Below, piece by piece: positions 17,769 through 26,561 of a DNA stretch of 33,987 nt (positions within the stretch are counted from its first letter, which is position 1; the number at the start of each line of letters is the position of its first letter). Origin of the DNA: Betaproteobacteria bacterium TMED22 (GTDB lineage Bacteria > Pseudomonadota > Gammaproteobacteria > Burkholderiales > Eutrophovitaceae); the NCBI GenBank assembly GCA_002167745.1, contig NHCB01000005.1:84143-118129 (forward strand), written 5' to 3'. The notes beneath the pieces are model-generated. The model was not told where the DNA came from and did no database searches. It saw only the letters and a list, made by a program, of their open reading frames with translations. The position numbers were made by a program, and so were the translations under genes.

Positions 17769-19433
17769 ATGCTAAGACCAGGACATTTCTTTCGACACGA
17801 AAAAACCGCGGAGTTTATTACAAACCATCCGGTTATTTTGACTATTATCATTTGTGTTACTTGGACTTTGTTCGGCCTAATAGGACACGACCCTTGGAAG
17901 TCAGAAGAAGCCGTTTTCATGGGCTATCTCTCTCAGCTCAGAAATGGAGATTTCTATTTTGAATTTTTCAATCTTAAAAACGGCACTCTAGCAGGACCAT
18001 TATTTTATGGGGTTGCACTAGGTTCTATCGAAATTTTTAGTCCCCTTCTCGTAGCTCATGATGCCGCTAGGTTAACCATGGCCATCTGGCTACTCTCCGC
18101 ATTATTCTTCATAGGACTTACAGGTAATGAACTATGGGGAAGAACCCAGTCATGGCTGGCGCCATTACTGCTTTTAGGGTCAGTTGGACTGCTTGTAAAA
18201 TCCCATCAGATTTCGGCGACTCCTTTACTTTTGTCTGGATTAGCAATCTTTTTTTATGGGTTGAGTACAGCGCCAAGATTATCGAGCATTGGTGGTTTGT
18301 GGCTTGGAATAGGTATATCAATTATTCTTCTCGGAACAACTCTACAAAATATATTCATCCCGATAATCACCATCGCTTTAATGACGCTGACGAACTTTCG
18401 TTATCGCGGGCTTAGATTTTTAAGCTCTCTGTTTATCGGAGGGCTGATGGTCCTTGTTTTTACTGGGGTATGGCTAACCATTCTTTATAAAAACGATCCA
18501 TTGTTACCCTTACAGTGGATATTTTTGACGTGGGACGAAGCAATTAAACTGTTCAGAACCCCATCTATCGATGATCTTGCTTATCCGGCTTCAATACTTC
18601 CCTGGTTCACCTGGCCCACTTGGATTTTTGTATTCTGGTCATTATGGATTGAGGGCAGAGAAGGCCTAAAGCGTAAAGAACTACAATTACCAATCATGCT
18701 TTGGATATCTATAACGCTGGTATTGGGATGTGCCGATATCAACAAAGAATCTGGACTCATGCCAATTCTATTGCCATTTGCATTAATTGGATCCATCGCG
18801 GCCACTCGCATTCCAAGGGGGGGTAGTAACGCACTATATTGGTTTGCCGTTATGACGGCTTTATGCTTCACACTCGCTGCTTGGGTTTACTTTTCGGCTT
18901 CATACTTCGGATTCCCTCAAGATTTATCTGACCACTTATCAAAATTACAACCTGGGTATCAACCTGGGGATAGAAGCGTTGATATTTTCATAGCTGCCGT
19001 GCTCTCGACTACTTGGTTTTTACTACTCTTCAACATAAAGAGACGATCCGAACGTCCTATCGTTATCTGGGCGATTAATCTTACATTTGGATGGATGCTA
19101 GCCGTCATACTTCTTTTTCATTGGATTGACGAACGCAAAACATACGCTCCAATGGTCAGATCGATAACGTCAAATTTAGATATCGAACGCGACTGTATTA
19201 TTACCCAGGTAGGTCCTGCACAAAAGGGGTTGATTGCTTATTTTGGAGAAATAGAAACTACCGATATTTATCTGGATAACGAAAACCAAAATTGTAATTA
19301 CTTGGTCTATCAAGACCGATGGGATGATGACCATCAAATTGGTTCCCCATGGAGTCTAATTTGGGAAGGTGGGCGTCCAGGTGATCGAACTGAGCGCTAT
19401 AGGTTATTCAGAAGAGAGATGAGGTCAAAGTAA
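17769..19433 (+). CDS. GT39-like (ArnT/PMT family) membrane glycosyltransferase
   Basis: This 554-residue protein has about ten hydrophobic segments and a soluble C-terminus. The first periplasmic loop carries HDPWKSEEA (D41, E46, E47), equivalent to the acidic catalytic motif (DPDEARYA type) of GT39 enzymes. Those enzymes transfer sugars from lipid-phosphate donors, as ArnT does to lipid A or PMT does to proteins. No other cell-envelope gene is close, so acceptor and donor are unknown. The stop codon overlaps the hslO ATG by one base (TAATG), which suggests translational coupling. No promoter is visible between the rpmE terminator and the ATG, and no strong Shine-Dalgarno precedes it. A different polytopic GT-C enzyme cannot be excluded. 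Confidence 0.75.
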   Translation: MLRPGHFFRHEKTAEFITNHPVILTIIICVTWTLFGLIGHDPWKSEEAVFMGYLSQLRNGDFYFEFFNLKNGTLAGPLFYGVALGSIEIFSPLLVAHDAARLTMAIWLLSALFFIGLTGNELWGRTQSWLAPLLLLGSVGLLVKSHQISATPLLLSGLAIFFYGLSTAPRLSSIGGLWLGIGISIILLGTTLQNIFIPIITIALMTLTNFRYRGLRFLSSLFIGGLMVLVFTGVWLTILYKNDPLLPLQWIFLTWDEAIKLFRTPSIDDLAYPASILPWFTWPTWIFVFWSLWIEGREGLKRKELQLPIMLWISITLVLGCADINKESGLMPILLPFALIGSIAATRIPRGGSNALYWFAVMTALCFTLAAWVYFSASYFGFPQDLSDHLSKLQPGYQPGDRSVDIFIAAVLSTTWFLLLFNIKRRSERPIVIWAINLTFGWMLAVILLFHWIDERKTYAPMVRSITSNLDIERDCIITQVGPAQKGLIAYFGEIETTDIYLDNENQNCNYLVYQDRWDDDHQIGSPWSLIWEGGRPGDRTERYRLFRREMRSK

Positions 19434-20314
19434 TGGAGAATGCGTTACAAAGATTTTTGTTTGAGCACGTAAATATACGCGGCGAACTTGTCAGTCTCGA
19501 TAGCTCTTGGCGGCATGTTTTAGAGCGTCGAACGTACCCCAATTCAGTCAAAAGATTACTAGGTGAAGTCACTGCAGCTACGGTACTACTAGCTGCCACA
19601 ATTAAACTAGATGGGACACTATCGATACAAATAAAGGGACATTCGGCGTTACAATTATTATTCGCAGAAACTATAGGATCAACTAGCTTTAGGTCAACTG
19701 CGAAATGGAATGAGCATGAAGAAATGAATCTAGAAAATATAAACCTTCTTTCGGGAGGGAGTATCGCAGTAACAATTACACCTAAAACTTCTGGTCAGCC
19801 CTACCAAGGCCTCGTGCAAGTGCAGAGTGAATCTATTCAGGAGTCTCTAGAAAATTATATGGGGCAATCTGAGCAATTACCCACTCGATTATGGCTCGCA
19901 TCAAATGACCAAAAAGCTAGCGGGATGCTTCTCCAAAAATTGCCGGGAAAAGATAATATCGAATCTGACGATTGGCAGCGAATCAACACCTTAGCGTCTA
20001 CAATTACTGATAAAGAATTACTCTCTTTGGACTTTGATACGATACTCAAAAGACTTTTTCACGAGGAAACAGTGCGCTTATTTGATGACAGTCCCTTAAG
20101 TTTTATGTGCTCCTGTTCAGAAAAAAGAACGGACGGCATGCTGCAGTCTCTCGGCGAAGCAGAAGTGCGTTCGATTCTCAGTGAGAAAGGCAATGTAAAT
20201 ATAACGTGTGAATTTTGTGGGAAAAATTATATTTATGCTTTACCCGGTATAGATAGAATATTTTCTGGCCAATCGAGCGATCCTATTCAAGATTTCCATG
20301 GCTCCATCAACTGA
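19433..20314 (+). CDS. hslO: Hsp33 redox-regulated chaperone
   Basis: Hsp33 is a cytoplasmic holdase that protects proteins during oxidative and heat stress. Its C-terminal zinc switch is intact: C226 and C228 form the CxC pair and C259 and C262 the CxxC pair. Oxidation of these cysteines releases zinc and turns on binding. The 293-residue length is normal. The ATG overlaps the preceding stop by one base and is followed 38 bases later by hslR, the same chaperone pair found in Escherichia coli. Confidence 0.95.
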   Translation: MENALQRFLFEHVNIRGELVSLDSSWRHVLERRTYPNSVKRLLGEVTAATVLLAATIKLDGTLSIQIKGHSALQLLFAETIGSTSFRSTAKWNEHEEMNLENINLLSGGSIAVTITPKTSGQPYQGLVQVQSESIQESLENYMGQSEQLPTRLWLASNDQKASGMLLQKLPGKDNIESDDWQRINTLASTITDKELLSLDFDTILKRLFHEETVRLFDDSPLSFMCSCSEKRTDGMLQSLGEAEVRSILSEKGNVNITCEFCGKNYIYALPGIDRIFSGQSSDPIQDFHGSIN

Positions 20315-20352
20315 CAAATACTCCGTTTCTTAGCTGGTTCTTATGTAAAGCG

Positions 20353-20748
20353 ATGAGTAACGATAAACAAGTTCGTATTGATAAGTGGCTTTGGGCCGCT
20401 CGATTTTATAAAACAAGGACTCTAGCAGCAAGTGCGGTAACGAATGGAAGAGTCAAGCTTAACGGTGCTCGTATCAAGCCTTCAAAACAGCTTAATATTA
20501 ATGACAAGCTCTTAATCCAATCGACCCCTTTTACTTGGGATATTCAGGTTACGTTCCTAGCAGACCGACGATTATCTGCAGCATTAGCGAAAAACCTATA
20601 CGAGGAATCCGTCGAAAGTCAGAAAAAGCGAGAAGAGCTTACTGAGTTTCTCAAAATAGAAAAAAAACAGAACATTCCAATCCAAAAGGGTCGTCCAACC
20701 AAAAGAGATCGAAAGCAAATTATTCGCTTTAAACAAAAAGACAGTTAA
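20353..20748 (+). CDS. hslR: Hsp15, S4-domain heat-shock RNA-binding protein
   Basis: This 131-residue protein opens with an S4 RNA-binding domain (VRIDKWLWAARFYKTRTLAA to about residue 55) and has a lysine-rich C-terminal extension. Hsp15 binds free 50S subunits that still carry a nascent chain and helps recycle them after heat stress. Gene order with hslO supports the call over other small S4 proteins. No Shine-Dalgarno is visible before the ATG at 20353. Confidence 0.88.
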   Translation: MSNDKQVRIDKWLWAARFYKTRTLAASAVTNGRVKLNGARIKPSKQLNINDKLLIQSTPFTWDIQVTFLADRRLSAALAKNLYEESVESQKKREELTEFLKIEKKQNIPIQKGRPTKRDRKQIIRFKQKDS

Positions 20749-20812
20749 GTGTTATTTTGATAAAGCTTAGCCATGAAAAAAAATAAAAAACTATTTATAC
20801 TTACGCGTTAAT

Positions 20813-20822
20813 TGTTGCAACA
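20813..20822. promoter_or_regulatory. Palindrome TGTTGCAACA upstream of thiolase
   Basis: TGTTGCAACA is a perfect ten-base palindrome 102 bases upstream of the thiolase start, and the downstream GCAGCAAACGCAG adds further GCA motifs. PHB regulators of the PhaR family are known to bind TGC/GCA-rich sites. The TGCAACA half also occurs in the phasin leader (22316-22322). This is a candidate operator only. Confidence 0.3.
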
Positions 20823-20924
20823 CAATATTTTTTAGAGCGCAGCAAACGCAGTATTTAAATATGGCGCCGGTCGCTAGCTAACACTCAGAAGCGACTACAA
20901 AGATAATAGCTATAGGGGAATAGA

Positions 20925-22112
20925 ATGGCAGACGTGAGAGAAGTAGTTGTTGTATCCGGTGTTAGAACGGCGATCGGGGACTATGGTGGCTCTCTCAAGG
21001 AGATTCCGCCAACTGACTTAGCAGCTAAATGCATCAAGGAAGCATTATCGCGAGCGAACATTGAGTCTAAAGACGTTGGGCATGTGGTTTTTGGGAATGT
21101 TATTCACACAGAACCCAAAGACATGTATTTCGCGAGGGTAGCGAGTATGAACAGCGGAATCCCCAAAGAAGTTCCCGCACTCACCCTGAATAGACTATGC
21201 GGCACAGGCTTACAGGCCATTGTTACCGCCGCTCAGATGATTCAGCTCGGGGATGCGAACATTGCAGTTGCCGGGGGTGCCGAATCAATGAGTCGATCCA
21301 ACTATTGGCTACCTTCTGCTCGATGGGGAGCGAAAATGGGAGATCAGGCAATTGTAGATTCAATGGTTGGAGCCCTTTCTGATCCTTTTGAGGGTATGCA
21401 CATGGGCGTAACTGCGGAAAATGTCGCCTCAGAGTACGGCCTAAATCGAGAATTGCAAGACGAATTCGCGCTTGAATCGCATCAACGAGCAAGTCGCGCC
21501 ATTAAGAACGGTTTATTCAAAGAACAAATCCTACCTATCGAAGTTAAAAAAGGTCGAACTGCGGTAACTTTTGATACAGATGAACACGTGCGCGATGATG
21601 TTTCATTAGAAAATTTATCTAAGTTACGCACGGTCTTCAAGAAAGATGGCACAGTTACCGCTGGAAATGCTTCGGGGATCAATGATGGTGCAGCCGCACT
21701 TGTTTTAATGGAGAAACATGAGGCTGAACGCCGTGGGATCAAACCCTTGGCGCAACTAGTCAGCTATGGTCATGCCGGTGTTGATCCAAGAGTCATGGGG
21801 CTCGGCCCCATACCCGCGGTCAAATCTGCTTTACAAAAAGGTAATTTAACAATTGGCGATATCGATATCGTGGAGTCTAACGAAGCGTTCGCGGCACAAG
21901 CCTGCGCGGTTTCCCAAAGTCTCGAATTTGACTCGACCAAAACTAATCCAAATGGAGGCGCTGTAGCCCTTGGGCACCCAGTGGGGGCTACCGGAGCGAT
22001 AATCACGATCAAAGCACTCTACGAGCTCAATCGTATCAAAGGCCAACATGCTCTGGTGACGATGTGCATTGGTGGCGGACAAGGGATTGCGGCTATATTC
22101 AAAAGCATATAA
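20925..22112 (+). CDS. phaA: Acetyl-CoA acetyltransferase (biosynthetic-type thiolase)
   Basis: This 395-residue thiolase condenses two acetyl-CoA to acetoacetyl-CoA, the first step towards polyhydroxybutyrate, or runs in reverse. The nucleophilic cysteine C92 (NRLCGTG), histidine H351 (GHPVGATG) and the second cysteine C381 (CIGGGQG) are all present, close to the C88/H349/C379 numbering of Ralstonia PhaA. The start has a GGGGA ribosome-binding site. A phasin gene follows 242 bases downstream, which supports a role in PHB metabolism; phaB and phaC are not in the window. A beta-ketothiolase of broader chain length (BktB type) is the main alternative. Confidence 0.88.
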   Translation: MADVREVVVVSGVRTAIGDYGGSLKEIPPTDLAAKCIKEALSRANIESKDVGHVVFGNVIHTEPKDMYFARVASMNSGIPKEVPALTLNRLCGTGLQAIVTAAQMIQLGDANIAVAGGAESMSRSNYWLPSARWGAKMGDQAIVDSMVGALSDPFEGMHMGVTAENVASEYGLNRELQDEFALESHQRASRAIKNGLFKEQILPIEVKKGRTAVTFDTDEHVRDDVSLENLSKLRTVFKKDGTVTAGNASGINDGAAALVLMEKHEAERRGIKPLAQLVSYGHAGVDPRVMGLGPIPAVKSALQKGNLTIGDIDIVESNEAFAAQACAVSQSLEFDSTKTNPNGGAVALGHPVGATGAIITIKALYELNRIKGQHALVTMCIGGGQGIAAIFKSI

Positions 22113-22125
22113 TAGACTTTTCTCA

Positions 22126-22147
22126 GACGATAATAGCTTTAATCGTC
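22126..22147 (+). terminator. Weak hairpin after thiolase gene
   Basis: GACGAT (22126-22131) and ATCGTC (22142-22147) form a six-base stem with a ten-base loop just past the thiolase stop. The following ATTATTTGATT is T-rich but not a true T-run. It could be a weak terminator. Confidence 0.4.
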
Positions 22148-22172
22148 ATTATTTGATTGATCTTCAGCATAA

Positions 22173-22188
22173 GTATGTACTTACATAC
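22173..22188. promoter_or_regulatory. 16-bp near-perfect palindrome between thiolase and phasin genes
   Basis: GTATGTA (22173-22179) and TACATAC (22182-22188) are perfect arms around CT. The site lies about 80 bases upstream of the predicted phasin -35. Its size and tight spacing resemble operators of dimeric regulators, but no regulator gene is nearby. Confidence 0.45.
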
Positions 22189-22268
22189 ATTATACTGCTT
22201 TTTCTATATAAAATTTATAACCAGATGATTGTATTATTAAAAAATATAGAAATATTTATCCAAGAAAG

Positions 22269-22296
22269 TTGACAAATGCTTCTGTTTGCTTAAAAT
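22269..22296 (+). promoter_or_regulatory. Predicted sigma-70 promoter for phasin gene
   Basis: TTGACA (22269-22274) matches the -35 consensus, and TAAAAT (22291-22296) is one base off the -10 consensus, with a 16-base spacer. Transcription would begin near 22303, inside the inverted repeat at 22300-22328. Confidence 0.7.
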
Positions 22297-22299
22297 ACA

Positions 22300-22328
22300 A
22301 AGTAATTTGATGCGATGCAACATTACTT
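22300..22328. promoter_or_regulatory. Inverted repeat at the phasin transcription start
   Basis: AAGTAAT (22300-22306) and ATTACTT (22322-22328) are perfect seven-base arms, with inner TTG and CAA also pairing after one bulge. The centre carries a GATGC direct repeat (22309-22318). Its position over the predicted transcription start fits an operator, for example for a PhaR-type repressor known to control phasin genes, or a 5' mRNA hairpin. Confidence 0.5.
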
Positions 22329-22354
22329 ACTTTAATCATTGGAGGCACTAGAGC

Positions 22355-22885
22355 ATGACAACCACATTTGATCAATTCTCGGTGGCACAAGAGAAAACAT
22401 TAGCAAAGCTTTCAGAACTGACTGCGATCGGAACGTCAACCAGTAGTAAGCTTATGGAGCTGAACATGGCAACGCTAAAGGATAACTCCAGCAAAGTAGC
22501 AGAGACAGCGGTTACCTTTGCGAAATTGAAGGACATGTCGTCTATAGGAGAACTTCAAGCGACAGTTCAACCGAACGTGGATATGGTAAAAGACTATTGG
22601 AAAGCAAGTATGGATATCGCCAGCGCCTCTAGCGCTGAGGTGTCCAAGATATTTGAGGAGTCTGTAAACGAAACGAATGCAACAATATCTGAAAATCTAG
22701 ATACACTCGAAAAAAATGCCTATCCTGGAGCACCGATTTTGGCCTCCACAATCAAATCGGTAATGGCTTTCGCAAATCAAGCATTTGACACGACATCAAA
22801 AGCTCAAAAACAAACTCAAGACGCAGTCAACACCACAATGACGTCCGCTACTAAAACCACCTCGAGAACTAAAAAGAAGACTTAA
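22355..22885 (+). CDS. Phasin family protein (PHB granule-associated)
   Basis: This 176-residue, mostly helical protein matches phasins, which coat polyhydroxybutyrate granules and set their number and size. It is rich in alanine, serine, threonine and lysine with no cysteine, and a central amphipathic region includes VAETAVTFAKLKDM and VKDYWKASMDIASASSAEV. The C-terminal tail is basic and threonine-rich (TSATKTTSRTKKKT), resembling tails that let some phasins contact DNA. The start has a TTGGAGG ribosome-binding site. It has its own promoter and terminator, as expected for a highly expressed gene. Confidence 0.88.
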   Translation: MTTTFDQFSVAQEKTLAKLSELTAIGTSTSSKLMELNMATLKDNSSKVAETAVTFAKLKDMSSIGELQATVQPNVDMVKDYWKASMDIASASSAEVSKIFEESVNETNATISENLDTLEKNAYPGAPILASTIKSVMAFANQAFDTTSKAQKQTQDAVNTTMTSATKTTSRTKKKT

Positions 22886-22908
22886 GTAATATACGCAACC
22901 CCAAAAAA

Positions 22909-22938
22909 CCTCTGTCCGCTTGGATAGAGGTTTTTTTT
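22909..22938 (+). terminator. Intrinsic terminator after phasin gene
   Basis: CCTCTGTCC (22909-22917) pairs with GGATAGAGG (22922-22930), with one G-T pair, around a GCTT loop. Eight T residues follow (22931-22938). A run of A precedes the stem, so it may work in both directions. Confidence 0.92.
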
Positions 22939-22991
22939 ATCTATCGAGCGAATCGTTAATCATAACGAGATGAGTTACATAACCTTAATTT

Positions 22992-23020
22992 TTGATACAG
23001 TTGGTGTTATTTTTTAATAG
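22992..23020 (+). promoter_or_regulatory. Possible weak promoter for pgi
   Basis: TTGATA (22992-22997) is a good -35, with TAATAG (23015-23020) as a poor -10 after 17 bases. It is the best candidate in the gap between the phasin terminator and pgi. Confidence 0.3.
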
Positions 23021-23047
23021 TCTTCTTTAATTAATAGATCAGACTCA

Positions 23048-24658
23048 ATGAACTCTATGTCCAGACTCCACGCATCAAACTCATGGAAAGATCTTGAAAA
23101 ACTCGGAAAAGATGAAAACCTCAGCACGATAGAGAAACTCTTTCATGAAGAGCCTACTCGCGCCAAACGCATTGCCCTCGAACTAAATGGACTTTACCTT
23201 GACTGCTCTCGTAATCAAATCGATAAAAAAACTCAATCTTTACTTTTGAATCTTTGCGATCAAGCCCATGTAAGCGACCAAATTAACGCGATGTTTATGG
23301 GTAAAAAAATAAATATTTCGGAATATAGAGCTGTTTTGCATACGGCGCTTCGATCTAGCGACAAAAGCGATCCGAATGGACCTTTAGATGAGATCAGAAA
23401 GTCGGTTCACACGAACTTGGAACAAATGCAGCGCCTCACGGATACGTTTCGATCCGGAAAACTGTTTGGTGCAACCGGCGAGCAAATTGACACAGTTATT
23501 AATATCGGAATTGGTGGTTCAGATCTGGGACCTAAATTGGTCTATAACGCGCTAAAGACAAACGAGGACCCTCGCATACTATTCGTTTCTAATATTGACG
23601 ACGCAGATTTAAATTCTAAACTTCAAACGAGTGACGCAGCCCGAACGCTTTTCATTGTGGCATCAAAGACCTTTACAACGGCAGAGACCATTACAAATGC
23701 CAACACCGCAATAGCGTGGCTTTGTAAGAGGTTAAATGTTAATGATCATAGTGCGATCAAACATCATTTTGTAGCAACGACAGCGAACCCAAATGCAGCA
23801 AAAGCCTTCGGCATTCAACCGAACAACATTTTTAAATTTTGGGATTGGGTTGGAGGTAGGTATTCGCTATGGTCGGCAGTGGGATTACCCATTGCTCTAG
23901 GACTTGGGTTCCACGAATTTAAAGCACTTTTAAAGGGCGCTGAGAAGATGGATCTACATTTCAAAAGTGCACCTAATCACGAAAATTTACCGATCATGTT
24001 AGCACTCACGGGCGTTTGGCATATCAACTTTAGAGAATATCCAGCTCAAGCAATACTTCCTTATACCGAGCGACTCTCACTATTTCCTGAGTATCTTCAG
24101 CAACTTGAGATGGAGAGTAATGGAAAAATGACAGATAAGTCAGAAAAAAGTGTCCCGCATCACACCGCTCCAATAATTTGGGGATCGCGCGGCACGAACT
24201 TCCAACATAGCTTCGCACAACATCTTCTCCAGAGTCCAACAATCACACCGTGTGATTTCATTGGCGTTATAAAAAATAGAAAAAATGATAATACCAGGAA
24301 GTCATTACTCGCCAATTGCCTTGCCCAAATTGAAGCGCTCGCATTTGGAAATCGAAACCAAAAAAGCTTACAAGGAGAAAAGAAGGCCTCGCGAATAATT
24401 GAGGGTAATCGTCCATCAAACGTGATTTTATTAGACGAACTTAGTGCGTCATCAATGGGCAGCTTGCTTGCTTTGTATGAACACAAAGTATTTGTCCAGG
24501 GATTGATCTGGAATATCAACTCGTTTGATCAATGGGGGGTTGAACTTGGAAAATCGCTGGCAAAAGTTATAGAAAGACAGTTAGGCGACGAGGATATAGA
24601 GAACGAGAGTATTACATCGAACGCAAATCTCTTAGAGAAAATTAAAATGTCTCAGTAA
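23048..24658 (+). CDS. pgi: Glucose-6-phosphate isomerase
   Basis: This 536-residue cytoplasmic enzyme interconverts glucose 6-phosphate and fructose 6-phosphate. The sugar-phosphate binding motifs NIGIGGSDLGPKL and VGGRYSLWSAVGLPIAL are present, as is the late FDQWGVELGKSLAKVI signature. The length fits the long bacterial Pgi class. The gene follows the phasin terminator and converges with orn, the stops being only four bases apart. Another in-frame ATG lies at 23057. Neither start has a clear Shine-Dalgarno. Confidence 0.97.
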   Translation: MNSMSRLHASNSWKDLEKLGKDENLSTIEKLFHEEPTRAKRIALELNGLYLDCSRNQIDKKTQSLLLNLCDQAHVSDQINAMFMGKKINISEYRAVLHTALRSSDKSDPNGPLDEIRKSVHTNLEQMQRLTDTFRSGKLFGATGEQIDTVINIGIGGSDLGPKLVYNALKTNEDPRILFVSNIDDADLNSKLQTSDAARTLFIVASKTFTTAETITNANTAIAWLCKRLNVNDHSAIKHHFVATTANPNAAKAFGIQPNNIFKFWDWVGGRYSLWSAVGLPIALGLGFHEFKALLKGAEKMDLHFKSAPNHENLPIMLALTGVWHINFREYPAQAILPYTERLSLFPEYLQQLEMESNGKMTDKSEKSVPHHTAPIIWGSRGTNFQHSFAQHLLQSPTITPCDFIGVIKNRKNDNTRKSLLANCLAQIEALAFGNRNQKSLQGEKKASRIIEGNRPSNVILLDELSASSMGSLLALYEHKVFVQGLIWNINSFDQWGVELGKSLAKVIERQLGDEDIENESITSNANLLEKIKMSQ

Positions 24659-24662
24659 TGGG

Positions 24663-25208
24663 CTAGCTAGCAATAAAATGTTCTCTGTAGTACTTGAGCT
24701 CCTCGATAGATTCGCAAACATCGGCTAGCGCCTCGTGTTTTCCATGCTTAACCAAACCTTTGACTAATGATGGATTCCACCGCTTGGCTAGTTCCTTTAA
24801 AGTCGATACATCAAGGTTACGATAATGAAAATAAGCTTCTAGTTGCGGCATCCATCTCGCCATAAAGCGCCTATCTTGGCAAATAGTATTGCCACACATC
24901 GGAGTGAAGCTTTCGGGTACAAATTTTTTCATGTAGGCTAATGCTTCGCGCTCCACCTCATCTTCTCGAAAAGTAGAAGCCCTAACTCGATCTATGAGAC
25001 CACTTTTCCCATGAGTACTCGTGTTCCATTTATCCATTTGATCAAGAACATCGTCAGCTTGATGCACTACCCACACTTCACCATCATCCACTATATTTAA
25101 ATCGGAGTCAGTCACTACCATTGCCAGCTCGATAATATGGTCACGCTCTGGAATGAGCCCAGTCATCTCCATATCCAACCAAATTAAATTTTCAGTACTT
25201 TGAGGCAT
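24663..25208 (-). CDS. orn: Oligoribonuclease
   Basis: Oligoribonuclease is a DEDDh 3'-5' exonuclease that degrades very short RNAs, including pGpG from cyclic-di-GMP turnover. The exonuclease I motif [11 protein letters not shown] is near the N-terminus, followed by the conserved [18 protein letters not shown] and [14 protein letters not shown] segments. I start it at the ATG at 25208 (MPQSTENL), giving 181 residues, the usual length. Upstream in-frame ATG (25214) and TTG (25229) codons would add residues not found in the family. It is divergent from the M48 protease gene. Confidence 0.95.
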   Translation of the reverse strand: MPQSTENLIWLDMEMTGLIPERDHIIELAMVVTDSDLNIVDDGEVWVVHQADDVLDQMDKWNTSTHGKSGLIDRVRASTFREDEVEREALAYMKKFVPESFTPMCGNTICQDRRFMARWMPQLEAYFHYRNLDVSTLKELAKRWNPSLVKGLVKHGKHEALADVCESIEELKYYREHFIAS

Positions 25209-25215
25209 AATCATG

Positions 25216-25221
25216 ATTATA
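25216..25221 (-). promoter_or_regulatory. Consensus -10 immediately upstream of orn
   Basis: TATAAT on the minus strand lies seven bases before the preferred orn ATG, with no strong -35. If used, the transcript would start almost at the ATG and be nearly leaderless. The ATG lacks a Shine-Dalgarno sequence. Confidence 0.35.
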
Positions 25222-25288
25222 ACTATCAATCAAAATAGTGTTTTTCTATAAACTCTTTAAATATCTAACAGTTTGCTATCAATATATT

Positions 25289-26539
25289 ATGAACAACGTA
25301 TTTTCCTACATATTTCTTTTCTTCGTATTGTCAGCCGCATCCATCAAAATCTGGCTCTCATGGCGTCAAATAACAACAGTAAGGTTGCACGAAGACAGAG
25401 TACCTAATGCGTTTTCTGAGGATATTTCACTAGAAGCCCATCAAAAAGCTGCTAAGTATACGGTAGCAAAAATGAAGCTTTCGAACGTATCGACTGTCAT
25501 CGACACGGTCCTGCTTCTAGCGCTAACATTTGGAGGCATATTAAATTGGCTTTTCGAAATATCCGCATTCACCTCAGAGGGAAACATCCTGCCTGGCTTG
25601 GTATTTTTTGGACTTCTGGGGCTATTGATAACGGCCGCTCAATTACCTCTTGATCTCTACAAAACATTTATTTTGGAAGAAAAGTTTGGCTTCAACAAAA
25701 TGTCCCCATCATTATTTGTTAAAGATTTTTTTGTCGGACTTATTGTCTCCGCGATCATCGGGGCAATATTCATTGCAGGCTTGCTATGGGTCATGGAAAC
25801 AGCAGGAGTAAACTGGTGGTTGTACGCTTGGCTTCTCACCATTTCCTTTTGGTTCTTCATACAGTACATCTCCCCAACAGTTTTAGCACCAATGTTCAAT
25901 AAATTCTCTCCACTTGAGAATGACAATTTAAAAGAACGTATCGAAGAGTTACTTATAAAGTGTGGTTTCCAATCCAGCGGGTTATTCGTGATGGATGGCA
26001 GTCGTCGCAGCAGTCATGGAAATGCATACTTCACTGGATTTGGAAAATCAAAAAGAATTGTTTTTTTTGATACGCTTATCAACAAACATAGTGCAGATGA
26101 AATTGAAGCTGTCTTGGCGCACGAGTTAGGACACTTCAAGTTACGGCATGTTTTAAAGCTCACATGTTTTATGGTACTCGTAAGTGTATTGTTTTTTGGT
26201 CTACTAGGCGCACTGCAACAGTCAACATTCGTACATGAAGGACTTAATCTTCAGGGGTTTGGCTCGTCTTCAATGCTCTTAGCTGCATTTTATTTTGGGC
26301 TACCACCATTTTTATTTTTGTTCCGACCAGTTTTCGCAGCATACTTAAGAAAAAATGAATTCGAAGCAGACGCTTATGCTGCGCAACAGGCTCCAGCAAA
26401 GGAACTAATCAAAGCGCTCATTAAACTTTACAAAGATAATTCGTCAACATTAACACCAGATAAATTATATTCAGCATTTTATGACTCTCATCCTCCTGCT
26501 TCAGTACGAATAGCGAGACTTGAAGCATCTATGAATTAG
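25289..26539 (+). CDS. M48 family (Ste24-type) membrane zinc metalloprotease
   Basis: This 416-residue integral membrane protease has the zinc motif HELGH (residues 278-282) and the downstream glutamate ligand region NEFEADAYA. Hydrophobic segments occur at the N-terminus, near residues 60-130, 145-200, and around 290-350, and [22 protein letters not shown] precedes the active site as in Ste24/CAAX protease homologues. Bacterial relatives take part in membrane-protein quality control, though the substrate is unknown here. I prefer the ATG at 25289 because it begins the first membrane segment; a GTG at 25238 is in frame. The order orn / M48 / pterin dehydratase / rsgA recurs in betaproteobacteria. 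Confidence 0.9.
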   Translation: MNNVFSYIFLFFVLSAASIKIWLSWRQITTVRLHEDRVPNAFSEDISLEAHQKAAKYTVAKMKLSNVSTVIDTVLLLALTFGGILNWLFEISAFTSEGNILPGLVFFGLLGLLITAAQLPLDLYKTFILEEKFGFNKMSPSLFVKDFFVGLIVSAIIGAIFIAGLLWVMETAGVNWWLYAWLLTISFWFFIQYISPTVLAPMFNKFSPLENDNLKERIEELLIKCGFQSSGLFVMDGSRRSSHGNAYFTGFGKSKRIVFFDTLINKHSADEIEAVLAHELGHFKLRHVLKLTCFMVLVSVLFFGLLGALQQSTFVHEGLNLQGFGSSSMLLAAFYFGLPPFLFLFRPVFAAYLRKNEFEADAYAAQQAPAKELIKALIKLYKDNSSTLTPDKLYSAFYDSHPPASVRIARLEASMN

Positions 26540-26561
26540 CCTATACAAATTAAATATATCT

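Noticed and set aside
20774-20812. Short lysine-rich ORF (MKKNKKLFILTR) before the thiolase gene
   Set aside because: Twelve codons in an A-rich stretch with no ribosome-binding site.
22069-22272. 67-codon ORF spanning the thiolase end and the intergenic gap
   Set aside because: It begins inside the thiolase gene in another frame and its tail is simply AT-rich intergenic DNA. Palindromes in the same gap are a better explanation of the sequence.
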